From NCBI RefSeq assembly GCF_025399795.1, contig NZ_JAODTZ010000067.1, positions 1 to 37,712 on the forward strand: DNA of 37,712 nt, written 5' to 3'. This DNA is from Streptomyces rhizosphaerihabitans (lineage in GTDB: Bacteria; Actinomycetota; Actinomycetes; Streptomycetales; Streptomycetaceae). Each line of letters starts with the position of its first letter. Position 1 is the stretch's first letter. The notes beneath the pieces are model-generated. The model searched no databases. It had not been told where the DNA came from and was given only the letters and a program-made list of their open reading frames with translations. Below, piece by piece: positions 24,818 through 32,471 of the stretch. The position numbers and the translations under genes were made by a program.

Positions 24818-27291
24818 CAGCCATCGTCCTTGCTTCGTGTGGCCGCCCACACAGCGATCCGAGTGCGTGAGCGCAGGCCCAGTTTGTCGCGGATCTTGTC
24901 CAGGTGCGTGGCGACGGTATGCGCCGAAAGACCCAGCTGCTCGGCGATCTGGCGGTTGGTCAGGCCCTCGGCGACGAGCTCAGCGACCATGAACTCCCGG
25001 CCCGTGAGCGGGAACTGGTCCACGACGACCGCCGTGGCGTAAGACGCCGAGCGAGGGTTGCCGCTTCCCCTCCGCAGGGCGTATGCGACGAGCCGGTCCC
25101 CGCGCAGCCGACGTCCGCCGCTGACGGCCGCGTCCTGCGCAGCTGCCGACAGCCCTGCCCGCGCACGAGCCGCCGTCAGTTCCACTCGCTGGCGCCATGG
25201 GTCCTCCGGCTCGGTGTCCAGCCGGCGGCGTGCATGTGCGCTCGCCTCGTACAAGCGCAGAGCTCGCCGCAAGTCACCGCGCTCGGCGGCCACGAGGGCC
25301 AGGCCCTCGACCGGGTACAGCGCGTGGAAGCTTGCTTCCGGGACGATGCGGAGCACCTCGCCGAACAGTTCCTCGGCGTTGTCCAGACGGCCCAGGGACA
25401 GCCGTACGGCGCCGGCGGTGTGCAGGGCGGCGGCAGCCCGGCTCCAGTGAGCCTGCTCCCTGAGCACCGGAAGGCAACGAGCCATGAGCAAGTCGGCCTC
25501 GGCCTCCGCGCCCGCCTGGAGCAGAGCCCAGGCCAGGTGATGGGTGCACCATGCGGTGTCCTCTCGTCGGCCGAGAGCACAGACGATACGCAGGCAATCG
25601 CGCAGGTCCGCGACGGCGGCGGCGAATTCACCGCGGCACAGCCGTGCTGCCGCCCGCGCGTCCAGGGCATTGGCGAGACCGGCGGGGTGGTCGCGCGTGC
25701 TTTCCTGGCGTACCGCCTGCTCACCAAGGCGTAGTGCTCCGGCCAGGTCGGTCTGCTGACAGGCGACACGGGTGGCGAGTGCCGCCACCGCACCGTCGAG
25801 GGCAGGCCCGGCAGGCAGCCGCAGAAGTTTGTCCAGTAGCGAGCGGGCAGCCGAAGGCTGTTCATGCTGGTAGTACACGCGGGCCAGTTCCAGGGCCAGC
25901 CGGTCGCGCGAAGCGCCACCGCCGCCTCCGGTGTCGGCCAAGGCCGCCGCGAGATTGTCCCGTTCGCCGGTGAGCGGCCCAACAGCCTGGTCGGCGAACA
26001 CCTCGCCATCGGCCCGTTCCGTGAGGCTGTTCAGCCAGTCGAGGGACTGCCGCCGTACGGCGTCCAGCTCGCCCGACGCGATCAGGTGCTCCATGGCGCA
26101 GGCGCGAACGGCGCTCAGCTGCCGGAACCGCGCGGGATGTGCGTTGTCCGGCAGCCGTACGATCAGCGACTTGGCCTCAAGTGCGCACAGGATGCCGAGA
26201 ACTTGTCGTGGGGCGACGGTGCCGCCGGCGCAGACTGCCTCTGCGGCCCCCGCGTCGAATCCCCCGACGAGCACCGCGAGACGCCGGAAGACCGCCTGTT
26301 CCGTCGGCTCGAGCAGTCGATGGCTCCAGGCGATCGCGGCAGTCAGTCCGGTGTGACGACGGGGACCTGTCCGGCTTCCGTCGGTCAAGAGCGACAGCTG
26401 GAACAGCCGGTCGTTCAGTCCGGCAAGGATGTCGTCCAGTGGAAGCGTGCCGACGCGCCGCGCCGCGAGCTCGATGCCGAGCGTCAGACCGTCCAGCTGA
26501 CGGCATATCTCTGCGACAGTCGCACCGTTGCCACGCCCGAGGGTGAAGCCAGGCACACAGCCGGCGGCACGTTCGACAAACAAGCGGACGGCATCCGAGC
26601 GCAGGAGGGCGTCAGGGTCGCCCCCGGTGCTTGTCGGCGGCAGAGACAGCTCGCCAACCCGGAACACGGTCTCTCCGGGAACCCGCAGCGCCTCCCGGCT
26701 GGTGGCCAGGATCCGCAACCGGGGGCAGTGGCTCAGCAGGGTCGCGGCCAGCCGAGCGCACGGCTCCGCCAGATGTTCGCAGTTGTCCAGGATCAGCAGC
26801 CGGGAGGTGTTGCCGATCGCACGGACCAGAGCGTCGGTGCCGGGCCGCCCCGCTCGCTCGCCCACGCCCAGCGCGCTGGCCACGGACTGCGCGAGCGGAG
26901 CGTCGTCGTGCAGCGACTCGAGTTCAATCAGGTCCACCCGCGCGTAGCGCTCAGGCAGCCCTTTGGCGAACTCCAGCGCCAGCCGCGTCTTGCCGACGCC
27001 ACCGGCACCGGTCAGCGTGAGCAAGCGCGACGTCCTCAGCAGGGTGCGCAGGACGGAGAGTTCCTGCCGTCGCCCCACGAAGGAGTCGAGCGCTTGCGGC
27101 AGCCCGCGACCCGAGCCCGGAGGGGAGGCATCCGGTGCGGTTGGCCGTTCCCTTCCGGAGCCTTTGTGCATCGAGCGTTGTCTGAACGCCCGTTGCCGGC
27201 ACGCACTGGAGCAATACCGAGCCGGCCGACCGCCGTGCGGTCCGGCGGTCAGCGCCGCTCCGCATAACTCACATGTCCTGTGCCGGGTCAT
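24817..27291 (-). CDS. Zinc-finger/NB-ARC ATPase LuxR regulator
   Basis: An 824-residue multidomain regulator. Residues 7-31 form a possible zinc-binding finger (C7, C10, C27, C31; CELCGAAL then YCSSACRQRAF). An AfsR-like NB-ARC ATPase follows, with Walker A LTGAGGVGKTRLALE (about 93-107), LLILDNCEHL as Walker B and ILATSREALRVPGE. A helical TPR-like region covers about 430-720. The C-terminal GerE helix-turn-helix reads LTGREFMVAELVAEGLTNRQ with SAHTVATHLDKIRDKLGLRS. The ATG at 27291 gives the compact MTRHRTCELCG start and has AGGA 8 bases upstream; the ATG at 27339 is an alternative. It lies 75 bp downstream of the intradiol dioxygenase on the same strand and may be co-transcribed. Ligand and targets are unknown. 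Confidence 0.92.
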   Translation of the reverse strand: MTRHRTCELCGAALTAGPHGGRPARYCSSACRQRAFRQRSMHKGSGRERPTAPDASPPGSGRGLPQALDSFVGRRQELSVLRTLLRTSRLLTLTGAGGVGKTRLALEFAKGLPERYARVDLIELESLHDDAPLAQSVASALGVGERAGRPGTDALVRAIGNTSRLLILDNCEHLAEPCARLAATLLSHCPRLRILATSREALRVPGETVFRVGELSLPPTSTGGDPDALLRSDAVRLFVERAAGCVPGFTLGRGNGATVAEICRQLDGLTLGIELAARRVGTLPLDDILAGLNDRLFQLSLLTDGSRTGPRRHTGLTAAIAWSHRLLEPTEQAVFRRLAVLVGGFDAGAAEAVCAGGTVAPRQVLGILCALEAKSLIVRLPDNAHPARFRQLSAVRACAMEHLIASGELDAVRRQSLDWLNSLTERADGEVFADQAVGPLTGERDNLAAALADTGGGGGASRDRLALELARVYYQHEQPSAARSLLDKLLRLPAGPALDGAVAALATRVACQQTDLAGALRLGEQAVRQESTRDHPAGLANALDARAAARLCRGEFAAAVADLRDCLRIVCALGRREDTAWCTHHLAWALLQAGAEAEADLLMARCLPVLREQAHWSRAAAALHTAGAVRLSLGRLDNAEELFGEVLRIVPEASFHALYPVEGLALVAAERGDLRRALRLYEASAHARRRLDTEPEDPWRQRVELTAARARAGLSAAAQDAAVSGGRRLRGDRLVAYALRRGSGNPRSASYATAVVVDQFPLTGREFMVAELVAEGLTNRQIAEQLGLSAHTVATHLDKIRDKLGLRSRTRIAVWAATRSKDDG

Positions 27292-27366
27292 CCCCGGTTC
27301 CTGGCCGCGGGCTTCCTGGGCGAAACCTTCCGGTCTCATCGGCTCGGCCGCCCTCGGGAGGGTGCG

Positions 27367-28149
27367 TCAGGGCGTTGCGGCGGGATTGACACCGAGTATC
27401 ACGGTGCCGGTTACTCCCTTGCCGAGGTCGCTGCTCGCCTGGGTGATGCTCAGCAGGGTCGAGGACCCGCCGTTGCGGTATATGCCGTCCCTTGCGTTGA
27501 GGGTGCGGGTGGCCGTGTTGTTCCGGTACGGGGTCAAGGCGGCGATCTTGGTGTTGTACGTCTCGGGGAAGTAGAGCTGGCCCGTGTGGGATACGTGGCC
27601 TCCGTGGTACGTCCCGTTGGACACGGTTCCGCCAGCATGGGTTTTGACGTGGATGTGGAGTGCGCGGCCGACGTACCAGCCGGGATAGACGGTGGTGAAT
27701 TCCGCGACGCCGGCGGAGTCGGTCAGCTGCACGCCTCGCAGGAATGTGGTGTCCGGTGTTGAGCCGCCCGCGGCGTAGCCGGAGTAGACACCGAGCGCGT
27801 CGCAATGCCAGATATCGACCGCCGTGTTGGGCAACGGGAAGCAGGTCGCGATGTCGACGACCGTCACGCGGAGGGTGAGTGGGACGCCCGCCTTGCCCTC
27901 GGTGATGTTCTTGCGGACCGTTTCGAGGTCCAGATAGTAGGGGCCTTCGGTCTGCTCGGGTGTCAGGACGCAGGCAGCGGCCGGTCCGGCGGCGGCCTGG
28001 GGCCTGTTGCCCGGGTCTGCGGCTGCTGCGCGCGAAGCCGGGATTCCGAGAGCGGCCACGCCGAGGGCTGCGCCGCCCAGGGTGGTGAGGATGGATCTGC
28101 GGGTGGCGTCGGCCGGCTCCGCGGGGTCGTGGTGGGGGGTTTCAGTCAT
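27367..28149 (-). CDS. Tat-exported intradiol ring-cleavage dioxygenase
   Basis: A 260-residue protein with a Tat-type leader (ATRRSILTTLGGAALGVAAL, about 15-34, then an ASRAAAA cleavage region). The mature part is an intradiol dioxygenase domain, as in catechol and protocatechuate dioxygenases. Likely non-haem iron ligands are a tyrosine in EGPYYLD, a tyrosine in YPGWY and the histidines in LHIHVK. DIWHCDALGVYSG is diagnostic for the family. Secreted members of this group are known in Streptomyces and act on aromatic compounds, plausibly lignin-derived catechols. The ATG at 28149 gives the complete leader; no good ribosome site is visible. The LuxR-type regulator follows on the same strand. 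Confidence 0.9.
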   Translation of the reverse strand: MTETPHHDPAEPADATRRSILTTLGGAALGVAALGIPASRAAAADPGNRPQAAAGPAAACVLTPEQTEGPYYLDLETVRKNITEGKAGVPLTLRVTVVDIATCFPLPNTAVDIWHCDALGVYSGYAAGGSTPDTTFLRGVQLTDSAGVAEFTTVYPGWYVGRALHIHVKTHAGGTVSNGTYHGGHVSHTGQLYFPETYNTKIAALTPYRNNTATRTLNARDGIYRNGGSSTLLSITQASSDLGKGVTGTVILGVNPAATP

Positions 28150-28602
28150 GCCGCCACGATGACCCGTGCAACGGTTTACCGGATCGGTCGGACGACCGAT
28201 GAATCGGGCGCGTTACGAAACCCACCGCGTCGCCCGGACCTGCCCGGATGCCGGGGGCAGCCGGGCCCTGCTGCCCCCGGCACGGTCGACTTCGTAGCCA
28301 GGGTCCGCGACGAGGCCAGGTGCTGACCGGTCTCGCCCGGCACCGCATCACCACCACCAGGCAGCTGCGCCGAATGCTGTCACCGGCGCGCGATGATGCT
28401 GCCGGCCTCAGCCGGTGGGAACTGCGTGCCGGTGACCGCGCAGCCGGTGCAGGCCGACGAGGACGCCGTCCGGGATGCGATCCACCGGTCCAACGAGTCG
28501 ACCTGGACTGCCCGGACCCCAAGAACTCCTAACAAAATGATCTTTGCTCATCCGGCCTTGGAGTGCCGCGCCGACCTTGCCCTCTCTGTCGCCGTCGCCC
28601 TG
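28150..28602. other. Spacer with gene scraps
   Basis: No intact gene is visible. The plus strand holds a short replication-relaxation-like piece (28320-28400). Near 28527-28545 the sequence CCTAACAAAATGATCTTTG stands out as AT-rich in a GC-rich background and resembles ends of some Streptomyces insertion sequences as I remember them; no partner repeat was found. Confidence 0.4.
28320..28400 (+). pseudogene. Possible replication-relaxation protein scrap
   Basis: The sequence reads VLTGLARHRITTTRQLRRML followed by SPAR, resembling the N-terminal helix-turn-helix of actinobacterial replication-relaxation family proteins, which are typical of plasmids and integrative elements. After about 25 residues the likeness stops. 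No start or ribosome site is visible. By-eye match over a short span only. Confidence 0.35.
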
Positions 28603-29013
28603 TCAGGTCGCGGGCAGCGATGGCAGGGGCCGGGTGGCGAGCTCTTGTGCTTCGGCGCGCGTCATGCCGAACATGCACAGGAGACGGGAGGCCAGTTGGT
28701 CGGTGACGCGCTCGGCATCGAGGTCGGGGCTGGTCTCCAGGAGGTGGAGCACGCCGAGCAGGGCGCCGTCGGCCATGGCGACCGCGGTGCGTACGTCGTC
28801 GATGTCCAGCCGTCCGTTGTCGGCGGCCACCTGCAGGTCCCGCATCGCTTGCGGGGCCTGGCCGCTGTCGGAGGTCAGGTAGGCCATGCCGGTGCGCACG
28901 AGGATTCTGGCGATTTGCGGGTGGGTGCGCTGCAGGCGGCCGGTCAGACGGACGCTGGCGGCGAAGATCTCCGCCGGGTCCTTCAACCGGCTGATTCTGT
29001 GGAATCTGTTTCG
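28603..29013 (-). pseudogene. TetR family regulator, N-terminal DNA-binding part missing
   Basis: About 137 codons starting right after the stop codon of the upstream gene (29014-29016). The recognisable part, LKDPAEIFAASVRLTGRLQR through DDVRTAVAMADGALLGVLHL and RLLCMFGMTRAEAQ, matches the ligand-binding C-terminal domain of a TetR regulator. The helix-turn-helix, normally the first 50-60 residues, is absent. There is no ATG; the first possible start is TTG at 28986 with no ribosome site. The junction with the upstream gene is abrupt, so a deletion or recombination probably removed the 5' end. The remnant frame itself is intact to its stop. Confidence 0.75.
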
Positions 29014-29406
29014 TCAAGCAGAGTCGTTGCGGCCGAAGGTGATGTTGACGTCGTGCCATGCGGGAAGGCTGGCAATGTATTGAAGGGCGTTCTCGCAGGC
29101 GTCGGCCTGAGCGGCGTGACCGCCCCGGTCGATGCTGGTCATCGCGAGCATCAGGCCCAGGATATGGAGGTCCGGATCGCCACCTGAGTCCCCGGTTGCG
29201 AGGGCGTCGAGGACTTCGCGCAGGGTCTGGGTGTAGTCGATCTCCCGACCGGTGACCGGGGCACGGACTGCGACATCAGCCAGGTCGGCCAAGATCTGCT
29301 GAGGAACGACCTGCCGCCCATCCCGTAGCGGCCAAGGGGTCGTCGACGCTGCTTCAACCAGCCCCCGAGCGTGCTCGGCGAAGTCGGAGTCTTGCGGGTG
29401 CTCCAT
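29014..29406 (-). CDS. Hypothetical protein, 130 aa
   Basis: I do not recognise this protein. It is acidic and mostly helical by composition, with no signal peptide, membrane segment or known motif. The start is firm: AGGAGGG lies 5 bases before the ATG at 29406, better than the in-frame ATG at 29457. It lies 47 bp downstream of another small unknown gene on the same strand, so the two may form a unit. Small paired genes of this kind are often immunity-type proteins in actinomycetes, but nothing in the sequence proves that. Its end abuts a truncated TetR gene. Confidence 0.72.
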   Translation of the reverse strand: MEHPQDSDFAEHARGLVEAASTTPWPLRDGRQVVPQQILADLADVAVRAPVTGREIDYTQTLREVLDALATGDSGGDPDLHILGLMLAMTSIDRGGHAAQADACENALQYIASLPAWHDVNITFGRNDSA

Positions 29407-29453
29407 CGTGCCCTCCTGGTCTCGCCCTGAATCATTCTGTGAGATCGGCGATG

Positions 29454-29936
29454 TCAAGCCGTGTGCTTGTGCATCACGTCGAGGTAGTGCCGGTCGCGGT
29501 GCGGCACGTGATTGTCCCGCCCGGGCAGGCTGAAGACCGCGCAGACGTCAGCGGGCTGGGTGAGGATGCTCGACTGCTCGCCGAAGGTGAGAGTGCTGTT
29601 GACCGCATGCCGGCAGCCGGCGCCGTCGAGGGCGGCGATCAGCTCCTCGCGGAGGACGGTGGCCTCGGACGACTCGGAATCAGGCAGGACGAGCGGCGGA
29701 AGTTTGGCGGTAGAACCGGGCCAGAGGTTGATCCAGATTCCACTGACGGCCCGCTGAGTGACCACCAGCTGCAACCCGTCCCAGGAGTAGGGGTAGCCGT
29801 CGATATCGGGCCCCTTCAGTCGGTGGGCCGGGTGCGGGCGCCCCGGGCCGAGAAGGTCTTCAGCCTCAGCCAGGGACATTCCGCAGCTCAGGGGGCCGAT
29901 CCGACCGGTGTGGGAGAAGTCGACGAGTACGTCCAT
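29454..29936 (-). CDS. Hypothetical protein, 160 aa, immunity-protein-like
   Basis: Not assigned to a family. The N-terminal part (GMSLAEAEDLLGPGRPHPAH, then GYPYSWDGLQLVVTQRAVSG) resembles small Streptomyces proteins that I associate with immunity-like or SMI1-like folds; this is weak, by-eye resemblance. The C-terminal part has REELIAALDGAGC and ends RDRHYLDVMHKHTA. No signal or membrane segment. The ATG at 29936 is the best start by coding bias, but no clear ribosome site precedes it, and the frame stays open upstream into the frameshifted small gene at 29990-30185, so an upstream or fused start is possible. Confidence 0.62.
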   Translation of the reverse strand: MDVLVDFSHTGRIGPLSCGMSLAEAEDLLGPGRPHPAHRLKGPDIDGYPYSWDGLQLVVTQRAVSGIWINLWPGSTAKLPPLVLPDSESSEATVLREELIAALDGAGCRHAVNSTLTFGEQSSILTQPADVCAVFSLPGRDNHVPHRDRHYLDVMHKHTA

Positions 29937-29989
29937 CAGGGTCACGACAGTGACTGTGGCACTCTCCCGAGCCGTTTCGCACCTCGATA

Positions 29990-30185
29990 TCAGCGTGGTG
30001 TCGCGCTTGCGCCGCCTTGCCGGACGGCGACGAGTGGCAGGAGGCGTGCAGTGGCCGGCACGTGAAATTCGCGTGGTGTCGGGCCCGCGGATGTCGGCGA
30101 GGCGGTCGAGCAGGCGGTCCAGTGCTTCCTGGCCGTCGTCGACGGCCGCGCGTTCGTCGTCGGTGAGTGGGATCGCGGCGGCCAT
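29990..30185 (-). pseudogene. Small unknown gene with a one-base frameshift
   Basis: From an ATG at 30185 (AGAGA just upstream) the minus strand reads MAAAIPLTDDERAAVDDGQE and LDRLLDRLADI. Near 30085 coding character moves to another frame, which continues SAGPTPREFHVPATARLLPL and ends at a stop at 29990. The first frame instead runs without stop into the next gene. A single-base insertion or deletion explains this. The intact product would be about 64 residues of unknown function. A sequencing error is the main alternative. Confidence 0.5.
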
Positions 30186-30202
30186 TCTCTGCAAGTTGTC
30201 CT

Positions 30203-30318
30203 TGCCGCTCCTCGGCTCGTATGACGGCGACCGGGCATTGCGCGTGGTGCAGCAGTGCCTGGCCGACCGAGCCGAGCAGCAGGCCCGTGAAGCCGCCACG
30301 GCCGCGGGCGCCGACCAC
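30203..30318 (-). pseudogene. Universal stress protein C-terminal remnant
   Basis: The minus strand reads VVGARGRGGFTGLLLGSVGQ followed by ALLHHAQCPVAVIRAEE. This is the conserved ATP-binding C-terminus of UspA-family proteins (G-x2-G-x9-G-S/T pattern). About 110 N-terminal residues are missing: at about 30320 the sequence switches to an oppositely oriented rhodanese gene. The normal stop also appears lost. Confidence 0.78.
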
Positions 30319-30326
30319 TCGTCCAC

Positions 30327-30665
30327 GACGCCATCCTCAATCGCAAGGAGCACGGCCTGTTCGACGCGACCGCCGCGCCCCGGCCGCTGTCGGTCGAGGA
30401 GTTCATACGGCGGCGCGCGGCGGGAGCGGTCGTGGTCGACGCCCGTTCGCCGCAGGACTTCGCGCCCGGCCATCTGCGCGGCTCGGTCAACGTGCCTGCG
30501 GACGGCCGCTTCGCCGAGCAGGCCGGCATGGTCGTCACGCCGGAGCAGGATGTCGTCGTCATCGCGCCGCAGGACCGCGAGGAGGAGGTCGTCACCCGGC
30601 TGGCCCGCATCGGGTTCGCCAAGGTCGGCGGATACCTGCGCGAACCCGAGGGCGCCTTCCTCACC
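30327..30665 (+). pseudogene. MBL-fold/rhodanese persulfide dioxygenase C-terminal remnant
   Basis: The plus strand reads DAILNRKEHGLFDATAAPRP, then a rhodanese domain with VVVDARSPQDFAPGHLRGSV and EEVVTRLARIGFAKVGGYLR. This matches the C-terminal half of Streptomyces metallo-beta-lactamase-fold proteins with a rhodanese domain (persulfide dioxygenase, ETHE1-like). The whole metal-binding N-terminal half is missing; the 5' junction with the universal stress protein remnant is at about 30320. In the rhodanese part the usual active-site cysteine loop reads VVVIAPQDREEE with no cysteine, as in some non-catalytic domains of this family. After GAFLTL the sequence is no longer recognisable. Confidence 0.75.
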
Positions 30666-30760
30666 CTGTCCCGAGAACACGGAGGACGGCGAGGCGGACC
30701 CGCAGGAAGACGCCGGTGCGGACGAGGATTGTGCTCACGCGGAGGAACGAGGTGCACGAG

Positions 30761-31366
30761 ATGGACTCAGCGGGTTGGGACGAGCGGTACCGCGGCAGCG
30801 AACTGGTGTGGAAGGCGGAACCCAACCGGTTCGTCGAGGAGGAGTTGTCCGACCTGGAACCGACCGGGCGGGCGGTTGACATCGCCGCCGGTGAAGGGCG
30901 CAACGCGGTCTGGCTGGCAGAACGGGGCTGGGATGTGGACGCCGTCGACTTCTCCGCCGTGGCACTGGAGAAGGCCGAGCGACTGGCCGCCGACCGAGGT
31001 GTGCGCCTGCACGCCGTCCGCGCCGATCTGACTGCCTGGGCCCCTGACGAGGCGATCTACGACCTGGCACTGTTCGCCTATCTCCATCTCCCGTGGACCG
31101 CGATGGCCCAGGTACTGCTCCGGGCCGCTACCGGCGTACGCGAGGGCGGAACCTTGCTGCTCGTCGGCCACGACGCGACCAATCCCGAGCGAGGTCACGG
31201 CGGCCCACAGGATGCGCGTGTGCTGTACGCCGTCGAGCAGGTGGCCGACATCTGGCGGCCGTACGCCGACATCCTGCGGGCCGAGACGGTCACCCGTCCG
31301 GTGATCGACGCCGACGGCAACAACCATGCGGCTGTCGACGGCCTCGTCCGGGCCGTGCGCCGTTGA
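30761..31366 (+). CDS. Class I SAM-dependent methyltransferase
   Basis: A 201-residue methyltransferase with a Rossmann-like SAM-binding fold. Motif I is VDIAAGEGRNAVWLAERGWD (about 45-64), followed by the acidic VDAVDFS and DLALFAYLHLPW. The short form with N-terminal DERYRGSELVWKAEPNRFVE resembles the TehB/thiopurine-type methyltransferases that are common in actinomycetes. The ATG at 30761 has GAGGTG 8 bases upstream. The substrate cannot be told. It follows the rhodanese remnant; in intact genomes such a pairing would suggest sulfur metabolism, but here that is speculative. It is the only intact gene in the 28.3-32.3 kb decayed stretch besides the two small unknown genes. Confidence 0.88.
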   Translation: MDSAGWDERYRGSELVWKAEPNRFVEEELSDLEPTGRAVDIAAGEGRNAVWLAERGWDVDAVDFSAVALEKAERLAADRGVRLHAVRADLTAWAPDEAIYDLALFAYLHLPWTAMAQVLLRAATGVREGGTLLLVGHDATNPERGHGGPQDARVLYAVEQVADIWRPYADILRAETVTRPVIDADGNNHAAVDGLVRAVRR

Positions 31367-31672
31367 CGTCGTCCCGTGGAGATCAGGCGCATCGGTCGGC
31401 GTGCCAGGCGCATGGAGCATGCCGGGTGCGTGCGGGACGCGGATGTCCAGGCTTCCCCTCGAAGCTCGGGGTGCGGTGCAGCGACAGCAAGCTGAAATAG
31501 GTTGTAGAAACTTGCAGCAAATTCTTCCATGAGTCTTGTCGACTCCTCCGCGCGGTGGCACTCTCTTCCCCGCGCGGTGCGGCGCTCCCGGGTCGGGTCC
31601 CGGTGTCGCGGCAACCGTCGCCGCGGACGGTCCCACCCACAGCACTGCCCTGCCCTGCCCCCGGAGCCGCAC
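31367..31672. other. Spacer before the starch locus
   Basis: No gene is visible. The right half carries the MalR-like site (31511-31520) and would contain the alpha-amylase promoter and a leader of about 150 bp. Confidence 0.5.
31511..31520. promoter_or_regulatory. MalR-like operator upstream of amylase remnant
   Basis: CTTGCAGCAA contains the dyad TTGC-A-GCAA and the CTTGCAG word. Similar sites lie upstream of Streptomyces amylase and maltose genes and bind the repressor MalR/Reg1. The surrounding AT-rich stretch (GTTGTAGAAACTTG) is typical of those promoters. It lies about 150 bp before the amylase start codon. Resemblance is from memory. Confidence 0.5.
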
Positions 31673-32303
31673 ATGCATCTCACCCTCCACACGCCCGCAG
31701 CTCCCAGATCCCAGATCCCAGAGACTGCAGGCCACCCCCGCCTCCACCGCCCTCCTCGCTGCCGTCACGCCGCTCGCCCTGGTCGGCGGCAGCACGCCCG
31801 TAGTGGCCTCGCCGCCCGGCAAGGGCAACGACGTCTTCGCCAACCTGTTCCGGTGGAACCGGAACTCCGTCGCGTCCGTGCACCTGACCGGTCGTGACCG
31901 TCGACGCGAACGGCAACGCAACCGTCGCCGTCGCGCCCGAGGACGCGGTCGCCGTTGCCGTCGCCTTCGACGTCAACAGCCCTTGCACGGGCAGCAGTTG
32001 CGGCCAGACGGGCAGGTCTCCGTCGCCCTCGACGAGTACCCCGACACCTACTACGGCCAGAACGTGGACGTGGTCGGCTCCATCGCGGCGCCGGGCAACA
32101 GGAACACCGCCGCGGTGGTCCCACTCTCGGCCGCCGGCTACCCAACCTGGTCGACCGCGCTGACCTTGCCGTCCAACTCGAGCTTCGCCTACAGACACCT
32201 CAAGAAGAACCCGGACGGAACGATCACCTGGCAGAGCGACCCCAACCGCTCCTGCACCACCCCCGCCTCCGGAGCCGTCACCCACAACGACTCCTGGCGC
32301 TGA
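31673..32303 (+). pseudogene. Alpha-amylase remnant: catalytic domain deleted, CBM20 kept
   Basis: An ATG at 31673 with GGAG upstream begins MHLTLHTPAAPRSQ, then a 7-bp repeat throws the frame off before the signal-peptide core LLAAVTPLALVGG and the mature start ASPPGKGNDVFANLFRWNRN. This N-terminus is typical of Streptomyces GH13 alpha-amylases. After NSVAS the sequence jumps, in another frame, to VTVDANGNATVAVAPEDAVA from the C-terminal beta domain; the whole catalytic barrel (about 350-400 residues) is gone. From about 32018 the first frame resumes with a CBM20 starch-binding domain (YYGQNVDVVGSIAA, FAYRHLKKNPDGTITWQSDP) to a natural stop. At least three lesions are present, so sequencing error alone is unlikely. 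Confidence 0.85.
31702..31722. repeat. 7-bp tandem repeat in the amylase signal-peptide region
   Basis: Two exact copies of CCCAGAT and a third differing at the last base (CCCAGAG) lie between the start codon and signal-peptide core of the amylase remnant. With one unit fewer, the ATG at 31673 would be in frame with the signal peptide, so the repeat explains the loss of frame. Confidence 0.8.
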
Positions 32304-32471
32304 CACCGGCCGGCCACTCCAGGTCCCCGGGGACCCGTCGGCTCCCCCGCCGCTCGCGTCCCCACCCCCGCGCTCCGACTCCACCCCACCCCGCCCGAGG
32401 ACGGTAGGTACGGACAGCAGGCCGCTGCGTGTACCTGTCGGCCCTCGGCATGCCCGGAGGCACTCCCCTTC

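Noticed and set aside
25864..27267. 467-codon plus-strand frame
   Set aside because: Antisense shadow of the NB-ARC/LuxR regulator gene.
28150..28530. tRNA or attachment site beside the graveyard region
   Set aside because: Looked for cloverleaf-like arms and GGTTCGAATCC-type T-arm sequence; none found here or elsewhere in the window.
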